The translations under genes and the position numbers were made by a program. This document shows, piece after piece, positions 35,346 through 47,223 of a stretch of 64,000 bases of DNA; positions within the stretch are counted from its first letter, which is position 1; the number at the start of each line of letters is the position of its first letter. The notes beneath the pieces were generated by a model. It saw only the letters and a list, made by a program, of their open reading frames with translations, was not told where the DNA came from and ran no database searches. The DNA is from Bemisia tabaci (lineage: Eukaryota; Arthropoda; Insecta; Hemiptera; Aleyrodidae), in NCBI RefSeq assembly GCF_918797505.1, contig NC_092797.1, positions 51,000,157-51,064,156 on the forward strand, in the 5' to 3' direction.

Positions 35346-35807
35346 ATTCGAAGGATGATTTTTTTACTCCGAGTGAGTTTCTTTCAAAACAAAATCATCA
35401 ACCGACGAGACATTATCGAAGGAAAATCGCAGGAAAATCACGTTACTTAACCACGTTGGAAATGCCTGAAATACACTTTACACAACGGTGTACTTTTAAA
35501 GACCAAACCCTAATGCATCAGGATTCGGCCTTTAAATGCTCCGTACGTAAAATAACAAGGAGACCTTCTAATTAAGCCCCGTAAATCAGACCTTCAGGTA
35601 TACAATCTCTTCTCCGCGGTGAACGGGCCATGTTCTCGGCGTAGTCGGACTCCGAAACCGATTTCGGGGCGATCGAAAGTGGGTTAAAAGCTGGCGTTTG
35701 AGGGATATCCCTTCCCGGGCGTTACGCAAGGGCGCGGCTTTACATAAGAGCATCGCGTGTTGCGTCGCCGGAGCCGGGTTCGCTCCACATAACTTAATTA
35801 GATCATA

Positions 35808-35930
35808 TGGACGTATTTCTGCGCAACGGAACTAAGTGCATTAAGACGTGAGCCCTGTTATGCACGTATTCTTATGGGTCTCAGGGCTCATGTCTTAATG
35901 CACGTAGTTCCGTTCGGCAGAAGTACGTCC
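35808..35930. repeat. TGGACGTATTTCT foldback family, copy 1
   Basis: tggacgtatttctgcgcaac...gtgcattaagacgtgagccc is mirrored by gggctcatgtcttaatgcac...cagaagtacgtcc. Other copies at 36,632-36,741, 48,764-48,887, 63,191-63,314 and a reduced one at 46,990-47,067. Confidence 0.78.
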
Positions 35931-36095
35931 GTATGAACCCGACTCCGATTCCGACTCGGCTATTGTCTTATTTTCGTCGGCATCGGTCGGGTCGTTTCGT
36001 TCGATCGTCTCCGTCTGTCCGATCACTCGAGGAGTCATGATTCTCAGCCGCGGTTTTGCAACCGGAGCGGCTTCTGTAGCTCTGTCCGGACGCCG

Positions 36096-36328
36096 CACGA
36101 TGGATCGAGTCAACAGGAGAGGTCGGACAAAATTTGGAAACTTTAAACGCTTATAACTCCGTTTTTACAAAATTTTGAGGTTCTGAAAGTGGTTCCATTG
36201 GTTTTTTCATGAAATTTCCTTGCAGAAATACTCCTTAAAGTTTAAAATGTGACGAAATAAACATCAAAATTTGCAGTTTTAGTCAAAAATTTCATGTCCG
36301 ACCTCTCTAATTGACTCGATCCACCGTG
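36096..36328. mobile_element. Transib-like miniature element, copy with CGCCG TSD
   Basis: 233 bp. Ends are cacgatggatcgagtcaa and ttgactcgatccaccgtg. Perfect 5-bp flanking duplication cgccg (36,091-36,095 and 36,329-36,333) inside GC-rich DNA. Heptamer-like CAC...GTG termini with GC-rich 5-bp duplications match Transib transposons. Non-autonomous. Confidence 0.82.
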
Positions 36329-36358
36329 CGCCGGCGCCGGTCGCCGCAATTCATCTTC

Positions 36359-37120
36359 GATCGTACGCGGGGCGCTAGAGTGGATTTGTTGAAGGCCAGA
36401 CGGTGACGTGGTCTGGACCGCCCTTTAGCCGAAAAAGATCCCTAGAAAACCGTCATTTTTCGTGATTTTAAAACATTTTTCCTGCCAGGAATCCCCTCCC
36501 CCCAACTAGAATTTTGGACAATATCTATGTAGTATTTTGCTATGCAACTTTTCAACTGCACGCGGGGCTCCAGTGCGGGTTTGATGAAGGCCAGACAGTG
36601 GCGAGGTCTGGACAGCCCTTTGGCCGAGAAATGGACGTATTTCTGCCTAACGGAACTATGTGCATTACGACATGAGCTCTGAGACCCATGAGAATAAATG
36701 CATAATAGTTCACATAGTTCCGTTCGGCTGAAATACGTCCAAATATCCCTGGAAAACCGTAATTTTTCATGTTTTCAGATTTTTGTTTACCCCTAGGACC
36801 GTTTCTCCCTCTCTCTCCCTGTGTGAGAAATTTCCGACCAAAAAACCCCCCGTGAATGCATCTATGCAGTATTTAACGATGTAGCTCTTCAATCGTACGC
36901 TGGGCTCCAGAGCGGATTTGTTGAAGGCCTAGCCAGGGCCAGTGGCGAAGTCTGGACCGCCCTTTGGCCGAAGAATTATCCCTCGAAAACCGTCATATTC
37001 GAGATTTCCGAACATTTTTGATATCTGGAACCCATTCTCTCCGCCTCTCTCCCCCATGATACTTCTTTGACAAGAAAGCTCGCGTGAATGTATCTATGCA
37101 GCATTTTAGTATGGTGCTTT
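36359..37120. repeat. Three-unit tandem array, period about 200 bp
   Basis: Units begin gatcgtacgcggggcgctag (36,359), ctgcacgcggggctccag (36,557) and aatcgtacgctgggctccag (36,893). Each continues gaaggccag...tctggacc(g)ccctttggccg, then a gaaaaccgtcat-like block and a C/T-rich stretch. The second unit is lengthened by the insertion at 36,632-36,741. Confidence 0.78.
36632..36741. repeat. TGGACGTATTTCT foldback family, copy 2, inside a tandem array
   Basis: Inserted in the middle unit of the array 36,359-37,120, between gccgagaaa and aatatccctgg, which are contiguous in the other units. Insertion therefore post-dates the array. Confidence 0.8.
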
Positions 37121-37359
37121 CCGGAGACTTCAACGAAAGTATAGGAAAGTGAGACAATTACTAAATTCTGACCCAGTTTGACTACATTTGCAATAAGGAG
37201 CCACCATTTCTGGCAACCATTGTTAATATTGCATTTCTTAAATCAAAATTGAGAATATTTTACTTCCTCATCGTGCCTAGAGTGAAATCTGGGTATGAGG
37301 AAACATATCCTGTGTTGCTCGGTCCCCATAGCCTGTATACTTGTCAAGCGGATCTAGAT

Positions 37360-37860
37360 CTAGATCATCGTAAGTCGCCGTCTTACCTTTCTATCCTTTC
37401 GTTAAAGTCTCCAAAGAATGTTATCAACGTAAGCTAGAGGTCTCTCTCTACGGAAGGTCACACATAATAGCCAGGTCACCGACTAGTTACATATGAAGTG
37501 GTCAATGACAATGATGCCAAATTTGGAGGAAAAATATGTATACTTTGCATGGAGTTGAGCCATAACTAAGCAGAACTTGGCAACTATCTAGCAGGAGGGA
37601 ACTTGTGAAGCGGATCATCATAAGTCGGCGTCTTACTTTTCTATCTTTTCGTTAAAGTCTCCAAAGGACGGTAGGAACGCAACATAGTCTCTCGTTTTGC
37701 GGAAGGTCACGATAGTCGGGTCACCGGTAAGTTGCCAATGAAGTAGTGAAAGACAAAGTTGCCAGATTTTGTTCATAAATTCGTACAATTTGCATGAAGT
37801 GCCTCCGGGAAATGAGCTTAAGTTAAGCGCAACCCATAGTAATTATTCTGAAGGCGGAAA
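37360..37860. repeat. Two-unit tandem duplication, period about 251 bp
   Basis: taagtcgccgtcttacctttctatc (37,370) recurs as taagtcggcgtcttacttttctatc (37,621). The following cgttaaagtctccaaag, ggaaggtcac and ggtcaccg blocks are repeated in order. It abuts the donor side of exon 37,883-38,103. Confidence 0.72.
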
Positions 37861-37882
37861 AAGGGAAAAGTGGTATACTCAC

Positions 37883-38103
37883 GTGAGGAAGCTCGGTGTA
37901 GTTGATGCTGCCGGTGCTGTTGGGCTCGGCGGCCCACATGCGGAGCTTGTCTTTGAAGAGGCCGTCGGATTTGCGCAAGGTCAGCTCAAGGTCGCGCCCG
38001 AAAGCCTGCAGTTTCATGACCCTCGACTTGTCCTCCTCCGGCCGGACCCCCGCCCCCCGCCGCCGCCGGATCGATCTCACTTTGACCACCTCGTACTCCG
38101 GAA
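37883..38103 (-). CDS. ADAMTS-type metalloprotease, propeptide exon
   Basis: Coding exon of 221 bp on the minus strand (2 + 73 codons). It starts inside PEYEVVKVRS, continues through an Arg-rich stretch (RRRR, then GAGVRPEEDKSR) and a typical propeptide core, LQAFGRDLELTLRKSDGLF, and ends in NYTELPH. NST and NYT are possible N-glycosylation sites. The acceptor lies in a CA-rich stretch (gttgcag before TTCCGG) and the donor is CAC followed by GTGAGT. The core resembles the reprolysin-family propeptide (Pep_M12B_propep) found in ADAM and ADAMTS proteins. The exon is GC-rich, unlike the flanking intron. A two-unit tandem repeat (37,360-37,860) lies directly downstream of its donor. Splice phase agrees with both neighbouring exons. 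Confidence 0.85.
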
Positions 38104-38788
38104 CTGCAACACACACACACCACACATATTATACACAATTTCTCACGCACACAACGACGACAGCTTCCGACTTCAGATTACGTTATCCCCTCCCTCCTCT
38201 CTCCTTCATCGTCAGCGGCGCCTGAGTTCAAGATTTGCCGCCACCGGCGGGGCAGCTTTTTCTGCCACACAGTTGCCAGTTCTCGCTGAAAATTAACATA
38301 CACCATATGACTAGATGAAAAAAATAGCACTATCTGGCAACAATTTTCTGTCATTCGCTCTGTCCTCTTATCATTTCGCTGTCTTTTGGCGAGCTTGACA
38401 GTGACAAGTTGACCGGTACTTTTTTGCCGGTCGCTTGGATGTGTTTAGTCAGAATCAGCCTAATTGACTCGTACGTTGCCTGCTTTCTTCTTATATTTTA
38501 TTTCTTGGATGGAGAACGATACAGATCAAAGCTTTGAAAGGAGGGGTATCGATAAAGGGCCGTTTTGGGGTTCTCTCTTGCTGAAATTCCTTAACTCAAC
38601 GATTTTTTGCTCATTGAAGTTACGAAATGCATCATAGTTTGATTATTTCCGGGTTCTAGTCAGATCTAATACTGGCCTGAACATGGATCTGAAGGCTGAT
38701 TTTGGCAAAAAAAAATCAGATTTCTTAACATTTGACCGCAAACCCGCACTTTTCACCAAAATTCGGCCTCTAAACCCATGTTTTGGCC

Positions 38789-38935
38789 AGCGGGCCGATT
38801 ATTGAAATCTATAGACAAAGCTACAGACAAAGAAGACAAAAGGGATATGGAAGGATCCTATTGGTGGAAGCGGGTGGTTGCAATGGACATGGGAGGTATG
38901 TAATAGATTAACTGACGTCAACCTTGGAGAAACCC
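38789..38935. repeat. gggctgattattg foldback family, left half only
   Basis: gggccgattattgaaatcta through cgggtggttgcaatggacat and gattaactgacgtcaacc, then unrelated sequence. The right arm is missing. Confidence 0.7.
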
Positions 38936-41198
38936 TATATAGTACACTATGGGGTCTTTTATTACAATTAATATTAATTCTTACAAAATTATAAATCTAG
39001 ACGTTGCTTACTTCTCTTTTGAAAAAAAAACTGTATAAATAAGAAAAAATAAAATAAAATAGTAATCATGTTAGAAGATCTGGCAACATCTGATGCATTT
39101 AGATTGATTCTGGAATCTGTTTGTTAAAAACATCTTTCATTTAACTCAAATGTTTTTGTCTCGATCTCATTTGTCCTATTAGTTATGATGCAACCATTTT
39201 GGCAGAGAATGTTAAATTTTACATCCTGACCATTTTTGACATAAAAAATGCTAATTATGTGAACATCACATAATTTGTGATCAACTTTTTTGTGTTGAGT
39301 GAATGTTTGATTCCAATTTTTGTACGTGAGAAACTGCTCATCTGTCAACCATGGTGTAATTTTATGTAATATTTGTTTTTAAGGAAAGAATACTTTTAAT
39401 GTAAAATTTAAATATCGTGCCCGAGTATTCAGGAAGTAATTTTTTTACTGACCTAACCTAAGGACTGGCCAGTTGCTTGTATTTGAAAGTTTGTTTAAAT
39501 AACTATTTTGTATGAAGCAAAAAAATGAATACGTGTCGGAATGCCACATTTTTTATTTCAATATTAATGAAGGTATTGCTATTGCCCTTCAAAAACTGAC
39601 ACAAGCCCTGTCATGCATATTTTTAAAGGTTTTGAAGACTCCCAATGGAGATAGTTCCATTGTCGTCATTTCCCGAACAAAAGAGCGTAACTCAATTCCA
39701 AGGTTGCAAAATTGACTCTAACAATTTAATTTTTTACAGGAATGTACCGGCGCAATTTTTGTTAACCTTTTGCCTTTCTTTTTGCATGGGATAAGAGGAA
39801 AAATCAGAAATTTTTTCAGTTGAAAAAGCCAAAGATTCTCCTTGTAAAATGAGATTTGCAAGAGGGAATTTGGCAACATTGAAATGTAGTTACGTTCTTT
39901 TGTGAGGGAAACGACGGATTGTGTGTATTCTGTCGTGCCTTAAGGAAAAACGCTGTATGGGCATTCGAATGTTGCCAAATTTCCTCTAAGAAAATTTTTA
40001 TTTTTTCAAAAAGTTATCACTATTTTTTCCTCGCAACTTTTAGACCCTTTAGATCAAATTGCGAACAAGATTCTCTGAAAAATCGAATGAAAAATATTCA
40101 TCAGAGTTGCCACAGTCAGGGAATACCGAGAAAACCGAGAAATGTCAGGGAATTTTTAAAAAACAGGGAAAACCTGGAAATGTCAGGGAAAATGACAAAA
40201 AATGTTAGGGAAAAGTCCTATAGTCCCCATTTTTTTGCTTACTAAGAAAGGTTTGACATTTCGAACAACCAATTTGCCTGAAAACTATCATGTAATTATG
40301 TCGTTTTCACCATCTGGCATATCTTCAATTGTCAGGGAATTTCACCAAAATGTGTCACGGAAATCAGGGAAATGTCAGGGAATTTCATCTTCTGAATGCT
40401 GTGGCAATCCTGATTCACACATTTTTTCTAAGATTTGTGATTTGTCGAGGGAAATTTGGCAACATCTGAAGGCTCATAAGGCGTTCTTCTTTAACACGAT
40501 AGTATTCTCCTAAATGGAAGAAATGCTCCATATTCTCTTTCGATCCGTCAACCTTGACCCGTGTCGCGAGAAAAATGCATCTCGCACATGAAATGTCTCT
40601 GAGGGAACTGGATCAAGGCCACTCCGTGCTCGAGAGTTCATGATTCTCAATTCGTGTCTGCGATTACATCCGATCCTACACCAGTCACCGTCCATCTAGT
40701 CATCGCAGGGCACGACCGATGAGAGAAGGAATATCTGTAGATCACCTCACGTTTTTGTTTTCTCAGTTTTTTCTTCTTCGTCGAAGATCTGTATTTTTTC
40801 TCTCTTGGTAATTTTTGAGACGGCGAGTTTTTACTTTCTCCCCTTCTTCTTCTCGTAGAAATTGATTCTGTTTGGATTTTGACTTCGAATTCGTCGCTCT
40901 TGTCGTGAAATCGTGCTTCGATGCTTGGAGCTCGTAAACGAAAATCTTAAAAATATTTCAAATCACTGAAAAAAGTTCCGCAATCTCTTTTCAGCAAAAA
41001 ATATTCTCCTGGAAATGAAATTTTGTATTTAAATCTAAGTTAGCTCCTTTTTGCCCCAGGAAATTTTCTCTAAACCATACTGACCTTTTTCTTCTTTATT
41101 TTCAGAAAGCTGGAAACATGTTTTCTTAACTATTGTTTTCGTTCACCACAGGTTTTCAATCTTACTGTATTGATATGAATCAAAATCTAGATGGTAGA

Positions 41199-41412
41199 TA
41201 TCGATTGCTGAAGTGCGACACCATGTATCTTCATAGCTGTGTTTCAAAATCGCCATAGCTTGAAATTTCCACGGGATATTCTGATAATGAAGGACAAAAA
41301 TCAAGGAAGTTTTCAAGAAATTAAGTTGCCTAGATCTCCAATCACAAAATAAATTTTGACAGGAAATCTGCAACGTCGCAAACGGAGTTACGTGGTTTCG
41401 CACCTTGACGAG
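41199..41412. repeat. gtgcgaaaccacgtat miniature element, copy 3
   Basis: Left end aagtgcgacaccatgtatct, right end ttacgtggtttcgcacctt, with the shared tcaaggaagttttcaagaaa block. Confidence 0.7.
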
Positions 41413-41625
41413 AAGGAAAGGATTCTTGCAGTTGAAATCCATAGTTAGAATGGTGATTGATCAACATGCCACGTGTCATTTAAGTAAAACATGCACATTT
41501 GGGGATAGTGGTCGTTTCAAAGCACAAAAATCTACGACGTAACCCGTTATGATATGGATGCTAATATCGTGGCGTTTTATACATATAATTTGGTAAATTT
41601 GCCCGGATTCATGCAATGGACTCAC

Positions 41626-41689
41626 CGTCTGCGTGAAGGTTCACGTGAAAAACGTTTCTGAGATCATGTGTATCCATATGGTGGTGGAT
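41626..41689 (-). CDS. ADAMTS-type metalloprotease, most upstream exon found (propeptide)
   Basis: Partial coding exon of 64 bp on the minus strand, encoding IHHHMDTHDLRNVFHVNLHAD plus the first base of the next codon. The acceptor reads gttgcag before ATCCAC and the donor is GACG followed by GTGAGTC. The last base (G) joins TT at the start of the next exon (37,883-38,103) to give valine, so the peptide continues as ADVPEYEVVKV. Insect ADAMTS propeptides commonly open with a His-rich helix of this type (family knowledge). The exon begins in phase 0, so at least one more exon with the start codon and signal peptide must lie upstream, at higher coordinates. I could not locate it before 64,000. 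The internal ATG is unlikely to be the start because a good splice acceptor precedes it. Confidence 0.72.
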
Positions 41690-42599
41690 CTGCAACAGTC
41701 AAACAAAAATAGATGTAGAACATTGTTGTATGAATGTCATAAAAGGTATAATAGGTACTTCCGAGGTAACACATCATGCTATGGCATACAACCTAATTGA
41801 TGAGGAAACCCATCATTGATATTCTTTTACGTTTTTTGTTGAGCTTGGCAACTGTTTATCGACTTCAGACTTCAAAACGTGTCTGTATTGTCAGTTTTCA
41901 AAAATTCGGATGTTTGTGGTCTAAACTGCTCTGGTTCAATCATTCGATGAAGTGGCAGCGTCGTTTGGATTAAGAAATTTGTGAAACTAACAAAAAATAC
42001 GGATTTCAATTTATGATGTAAAAGATTTCATATCTCATTTGATTTTTTCAAAGAAAAAGTGATGAATTCTTGGAATTCTGATTGATTTGTTCCCTATATC
42101 GTCGATGAAGTTCAAACAAAAAAGTCCATTTGTCTCTCATTAATAAAATAAAATAACAGAGAGATTCTGAAACGTAATTAGGATCGAAATATCTGATTTA
42201 TAACTTTCACCCTCGGAGTTAGGTAGCCTGCAAAATGTTAAGGACGTTTCACATAACACGCACCATTTACGTTACAGAATGTATCAGGATATTTTTTTTC
42301 GTAATTCTAAATATTTATCTACTGAGCGTTCCTTTCTAAACTACTTTTTTCGACTGCACACGGATGACCGTTGTGTTCTTCATCGTGAGGCAGCATATCA
42401 AACTGATTTAAGTCCGTGAATCTGCAACCTCTCTACAGTAACACATGAGATCTTATAGCACGTAGGTAAAATACAACTCTTTTTGAGGGGCATCCATTTC
42501 AAGTTCACCGAAATGTCATATATTTTTGTACCTTTATCTGTCGTAGAAAAGTCAGACTTAGGAGTTGGAGGATCCGAACATAACACCCCTTAAAAGCTC

Positions 42600-42893
42600 A
42601 GAAAATCACATTTTCTGGGGAGGACTTTCGGTCGATAAGGGTTTCAGACCGCAGTTCCTCAAATTTCCTTGGGATTCCTGACAATCCTGGGAAATTGCAG
42701 GAGATGATTTATTATTCTTCTTTTTTTCTCTCTTTAGGAAAAAAACTAGTCCCCTGGAGTTTCAGACCGCAGTTCAGAACTCCTGAAAATCGCAAAAAAT
42801 GACATTTTTTGGCGAAGGTGAGTGGATGAAATTCGGTCCATATGGGTCCAGACCGCAGTTTTATTCCTCGACTTTCCTTGAGACTTCTCCCAG
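42600..42893. repeat. Short direct repeats (ttcagaccgcagtt)
   Basis: ttcagaccgcagttc-type phrases recur at about 42,645, 42,760 and 42,848, with neighbouring aaaatgacattttttggg-like blocks. It appears to be a degenerate tandem array, cut at its right end by the element at 42,894. Confidence 0.55.
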
Positions 42894-43725
42894 CAGGGCC
42901 GGATTTAGGGGGTGGCCACATGGGCCGCGGCCCATGGCGGCAAATTAGGGAGCGGCAAATTTTGCAATTTTTTTAAATATAGGTATAAAAAAAATCGGAT
43001 TCAGAAAAAAAAATTACAAATGAGAAAAGCGTCTTTCGGTTTTCGGCGACACAAGAAAACACGCAATTTGGCATGGAGCGACGCGGCGCAGAGAGCAATG
43101 AGGATGAGGACTTGAGATGAAAAGGAGAAGTCCCTCAGCGCGGCGCGGCGGTTGGCATGTAACACATATTAGCACCTGCAAGACTGCATGAATACTTCAC
43201 GCATTGCGTCAAATACAGTGCGGTCAGCAGCGCAGCGGTTGACGTGAAACGCATAGCGCCTACCAGACTTCATGAACACTTCACGCATTGCGTCAAACAC
43301 GTATGCGTTCAGGGGCGGTCGGCGTGAAATGCATAGCGCCTACAAGACTGTAGGAATACTTCACGCATTGCGTCAAACACAGTGCGGTCAGCGCGGCGCC
43401 GCGGCGGAGGTCAAAATTATTATTAAACCACATTTATGTTTGTTCTTGCATAATTTTTACGTCTATTTCTTACAAATGGAAGGCCTTGTTCACACAGAGA
43501 TAGGTTTACGGAACTTAACTTTCGCGCAAAGTTCCGTGAACTTTTGCCAGTAGTGTTGACAGAGCTTTCGCAAAAAATGTGTGCAACACGAGTAAACGCG
43601 TTTTATGCACCCCTCCCCCCCTCCGGCACGTTCACTTGATGGTTTTTATTGATTTCAAAATGAATGAGAAGGGGGCGCCAAAATACAGGCGGCCCATGGG
43701 CGGCAAGTAGGTAAATCCGGCCCTG
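42894..43725. mobile_element. hAT-like non-autonomous element, ~830 bp, carrying a tandem module
   Basis: Ends cagggccggatttaggggg and gtaaatccggccctg are complementary (outermost bases about 42,894-43,725). Flanks ctcccag / ctcccaag suggest an 8-bp duplication with one base lost. The interior holds three units (81-85 bp) of the GC-rich module agcgcctacaagactgcatg / cttcacgcattgcgtcaa at 43,160-43,410. A 67-residue ORF near the left end is not recognisable. Confidence 0.7.
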
Positions 43726-46375
43726 CTCCCAAGTCCAAAAAACCGGTAACACACTAATGGCCTTTGAATAAAAATGGCCATTTAAAACGGCCAAAGCAAA
43801 ATAGATGTCTGTGGAGGAGAGAGTATTATTCAGTCCTAAACTTGCTGTTTCACATGGTTTGAATCGAATTTTGTCAATACCTAAAGTCAAATGTGCTAAT
43901 TTAACACGGCCTTAATAACCCCCTCCCCGTATGTCTCTTAAGTGCAATGTACAGTTTGAGAGAGTTCCTGTTTGAACATTCATGATTCTATGTTCAATTT
44001 GGCATCCGAGATAAAGAGAGACAAAAATAATTTTTTCCTGGCTTTCATCTACGAGTAGCATCGCGTTGTGAACAATTGCAGCGGATTCAAGGTTATCAAC
44101 CTCATTAGGCTTTCATCTCCTCTACGGACAAAAATCAGCCTCGGAGACGAATTACGCTATTCTTGATGGTCTCCAAAATGTCTTTCTTTCTCGCGATAAT
44201 GCTCAAGAAGCGCTTTGAAAAAGTAAAATGTACTGTTTGAAATTGTAGATTGGGTCTGTTGCACGCAGGAGATACAACCATGTGAATAGACTAGGTAAAA
44301 TCACACAAAAATTCTGATTGGCACATAATAAACCATTAACTTCTATCTCTTGCGCGTAATTTGTAACACGGTTTTTCAAATTCCCTGCAGATTTTCCAGT
44401 CGCTGGTGACCAGATTAGCTGGAAAATAATGTATTAAAACTTGCTGTAAAAAAACAATAGCGTCACAAAATTTTTCTCGCGAATAGTTGCAACCGTTTTT
44501 GAGCGGTTTCTCCTCCATCTTATTATTGCTATGCGTTACGAAGAAGAAAAAAGCTTAAAATCAATAGAAATCATACTTGAGGAAAGTTGAAAACAGTTCG
44601 TAAGATTATTTCTTCATTTGGTATTGGTTTTCTTGTGTCTCTCTTTGGGCAAACATGATTGCTGGCTATTAAGAAAAACTGCTCGCAGACGTAGTAGATA
44701 ATTTGGAAAAACGTTTTACAAACGATTCAGATCGCGCGCTGAAAAGTTGATTTCAGACTTTTTCAATTTGTCCGGTATGATTTTTGTGCCACCTTATTTA
44801 CAAAAATTCTATTTACTGGCTGCAAACCTTGCGTATACAACTGATCTGTTACGAATTTAATCGTAAAAATGAGAGTGAATACTGAATTGTACTTCATAGG
44901 TTTTCACGACTTTTTTAAGGTTGCCAGTAATAATATCCGAATAAGATAATTAAATTTTATAATGTAATACATTGCTTTTCCGATGTAAATACTAAGTTCA
45001 AACTGACAGAAGACCATGAACCTATAATTCTTAATTTTTGCCATGTATGCGGATATTTACTTTAAGTAAGTAGAAGATAGTGACTTTAGTTCCGTCACGA
45101 GTGTCGAGCCCCGATCCCTTTTAATTCATGAATAATTTATATTGATAGCCGATTCATGACATGACCTGCGCAGTAAATTTAATTAATTCAACTTCAACTG
45201 AAATGAAATTAAGCAACGTAACCCACGCATTACGTAATTTATGCGGACAAATCCCTTCCCTCGACAGATAGTGTCAGTTGTTACCTTTGTTTCATACTCG
45301 GGTTTATCGCCACTAAAACAAATGTTGTCGCGGAAATGGTTTTTGAAAGGTATGGTCAGCGCATATAATGAATGGAGGTCACGTATACTAGTGCAATCAA
45401 CGGAGTCATTTCGTCAGGAGGAATTAAATAAAATGGAAAAAATTAGTCAGCTCGGTGAGAACGAATCCATTTGAGTTCTTATCAATCTTTTTATGGAATG
45501 GTGCAGTCTCGACTTTTTTTTGGAGATTGTTGGGTCATTAAAAAAGTCATTAATCCGTGTATAAAACGAGAACGATAATTTGCATTTTTGATTAGTTTTT
45601 AAGTAATGGAGCAGTTGCCGCAGGCGCAGCAGTTGTCAAGTTGCAATGAAATTCTAGAATGCAGGATGAAAGTATTCATCTTAACCTCCCACTCTGGGGA
45701 AAGAGACTTTAATACCGAAAACTGAGAAACAAACTATTTGTCCCATTACTGAAAGAAATATATAATAAAAATAAATAATAAAAATGAACACACCTAAAGG
45801 AGTTATGCAAGTCTAGTAATGAGAAAAAGCGCTCGGAAAATGTTTGACCATTTCGGGAGAATTCGGATAAAATTCATAAACCTCCTCACTCTGTAGCGTC
45901 GGATAAAAAGTCAATGAATACCTTTGTAACTTATATTCTTAAAGATCGTAAACTTTTAAGAGTGAAAGGCATATTGCCGTACATTAATAATCGAATATCT
46001 TAAATTCAACGTAACAAAACAAGAAAACATCCATGAAATCACCAAATAAATGATTTTATGAGGACGATTTAAAATTTAGTCCGCTCCTACATTTCTATCC
46101 TGCGTTAAAGTCTTCAACGGAATCATACATGCAAGTCCAGAGCCAATACTCTTACTTTTAAAAGTATTTGTGAAATGCTAAAACTGGCTGGGATTTTTCG
46201 AATTTCTATCTTGCGTTAAAGCCTCTAACAGTGGAATCTTGTGTCTGTAGCGAATACTTGTGCTTCACAAAGTAAACACGGGAAAAGTAAAATTCCGCCG
46301 GTATTTTCCGGTAACTCCCTCGTATAGTTCCCATTCCCGGAAGTGGGAAAGTTCCCTTCAAGATCCCCACAGTCG
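43726..46375. other. No gene seen
   Basis: AT-rich sequence with short ORFs only. I looked on the minus strand for an ADAMTS signal-peptide exon ending in phase 0 before a GT donor and found no convincing one. Confidence 0.45.
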
Positions 46376-46608
46376 CACAGTGGATCAAGTCAGTTAGAGA
46401 GGTCGGACATAAAATTTTTGTGCAGAACTGCAAATTTTTATGTTTATTTCGTCACATTTTGAATTTTAAGGGGTGCTTCTTGAAGACACTTTCACGAGGA
46501 AACCAATGAAACCATTTTCAAAATTTCAAAGTTCCGATTTAACGGAGCTGTAAGCCTTTAAAGTTTCCAAATTATATCCGACCTCTCTCATTGATTCGAT
46601 CTACTGTG
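46376..46608. mobile_element. Transib-like miniature element, copy with AGTCG TSD
   Basis: 233 bp. Starts cacagtggatcaagtcag and ends gattcgatctactgtg. Perfect 5-bp duplication agtcg (46,371-46,375 and 46,609-46,613). Internal agagaggtcggaca and tatgtttatttcgtcaca blocks are shared with the other copies, in inverted orientation relative to 36,096-36,328. Confidence 0.82.
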
Positions 46609-46619
46609 AGTCGCAACTT

Positions 46620-46985
46620 TGGAGACGCGAAGGGCGAGGTGGCACCGTGAGAAAACGAAAACCGGGTTCCACCCGGTACCGTCCACTCAACTGCATTCAA
46701 AGCTCCTCGATATTAACACCTCGGCCGCCGCGGTCGACAAATCGGTGCCCTCATCGATGGCGAACCCGATGAGCTGACCGTTGACCAGTGACGCAGCGCG
46801 GCAACCCAGCACGGCGGGCGGTTAATCACTGCAACACGCAGGTAACACGGGTTACACAACCGGAGCTACGCAGCTCGGACACCATACCGAGGCATAACCA
46901 CCTAACTCGATTTGAAAACTCATTGCACGTACGCGGTTTGAGCTCATGCCGCCTCCGCCACCGACACCGTCCATCGCCGTAAATC
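46620..46985. other. GC-rich island, no confident gene
   Basis: CpG-rich sequence (ccggccgccgcggtcgacaa-like) directly after the Transib-like element at 46,376-46,608. ORFs of 64-80 residues on both strands show no recognisable domain. It could be a promoter. Confidence 0.35.
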
Positions 46986-46989
46986 AAAC

Positions 46990-47067
46990 TGGACGCATTT
47001 ATGATAAAAGGAACTATGTGCATAGGGTTTGAACGCAACATAGTTTCTTTTAGCGCAAGTGCGTCCA
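46990..47067. repeat. TGGACGTATTTCT foldback family, short relative
   Basis: tggacgcatttatgataaaa...gaactatgtgcat at the left is mirrored by caacatagtttcttttagcg...gtgcgtcca, with only about 78 bp in all. Confidence 0.6.
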
Positions 47068-47223
47068 ATTCATACTACACCTGCATTCTTGGACCAGTGC
47101 TCCACTTCGTTGGTCCGCTGACACGATTGGCACTCTTCGGACCAACAGGTGCGGGGTCTCGGTGACCTGCAAGGGATCTTTTTTTCGCAGTCATAAAAAT
47201 GGACTACATTTTGCAATTAGGAA

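Larger units (their letters stand above)
26717..37882. other. 11.2-kb ADAMTS intron, repeat-filled, no further gene recognised
   Basis: Holds the repeats listed separately plus a pair of related blocks (27,648-27,790 and 29,396-29,720, around cttcgcat...ttggatagc). A G-rich run (29,501-29,516) and GC-rich DNA at 35,600-36,090 are also present. Splice phase continuity between 37,883-38,103 and 26,630-26,716 argues against a missing constitutive exon here. Confidence 0.5.
38104..41625. other. ADAMTS intron; repeats only
   Basis: CA-rich acceptor region (38,107-38,155), then a half copy of the gggctgattattg family, AT-rich sequence, and a diverged element at about 40,100-40,410 with many tcagggaa phrases (gttgccacagtcagggaata at the left, its complement near ctgtggcaatcctgatt at the right). 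No gene was seen. Confidence 0.5.

Noticed and set aside
43272..43553. 93-residue ORF inside the hAT-like element 42,894-43,725
   Set aside because: It translates the tandem GC-rich module and has no transposase motifs.
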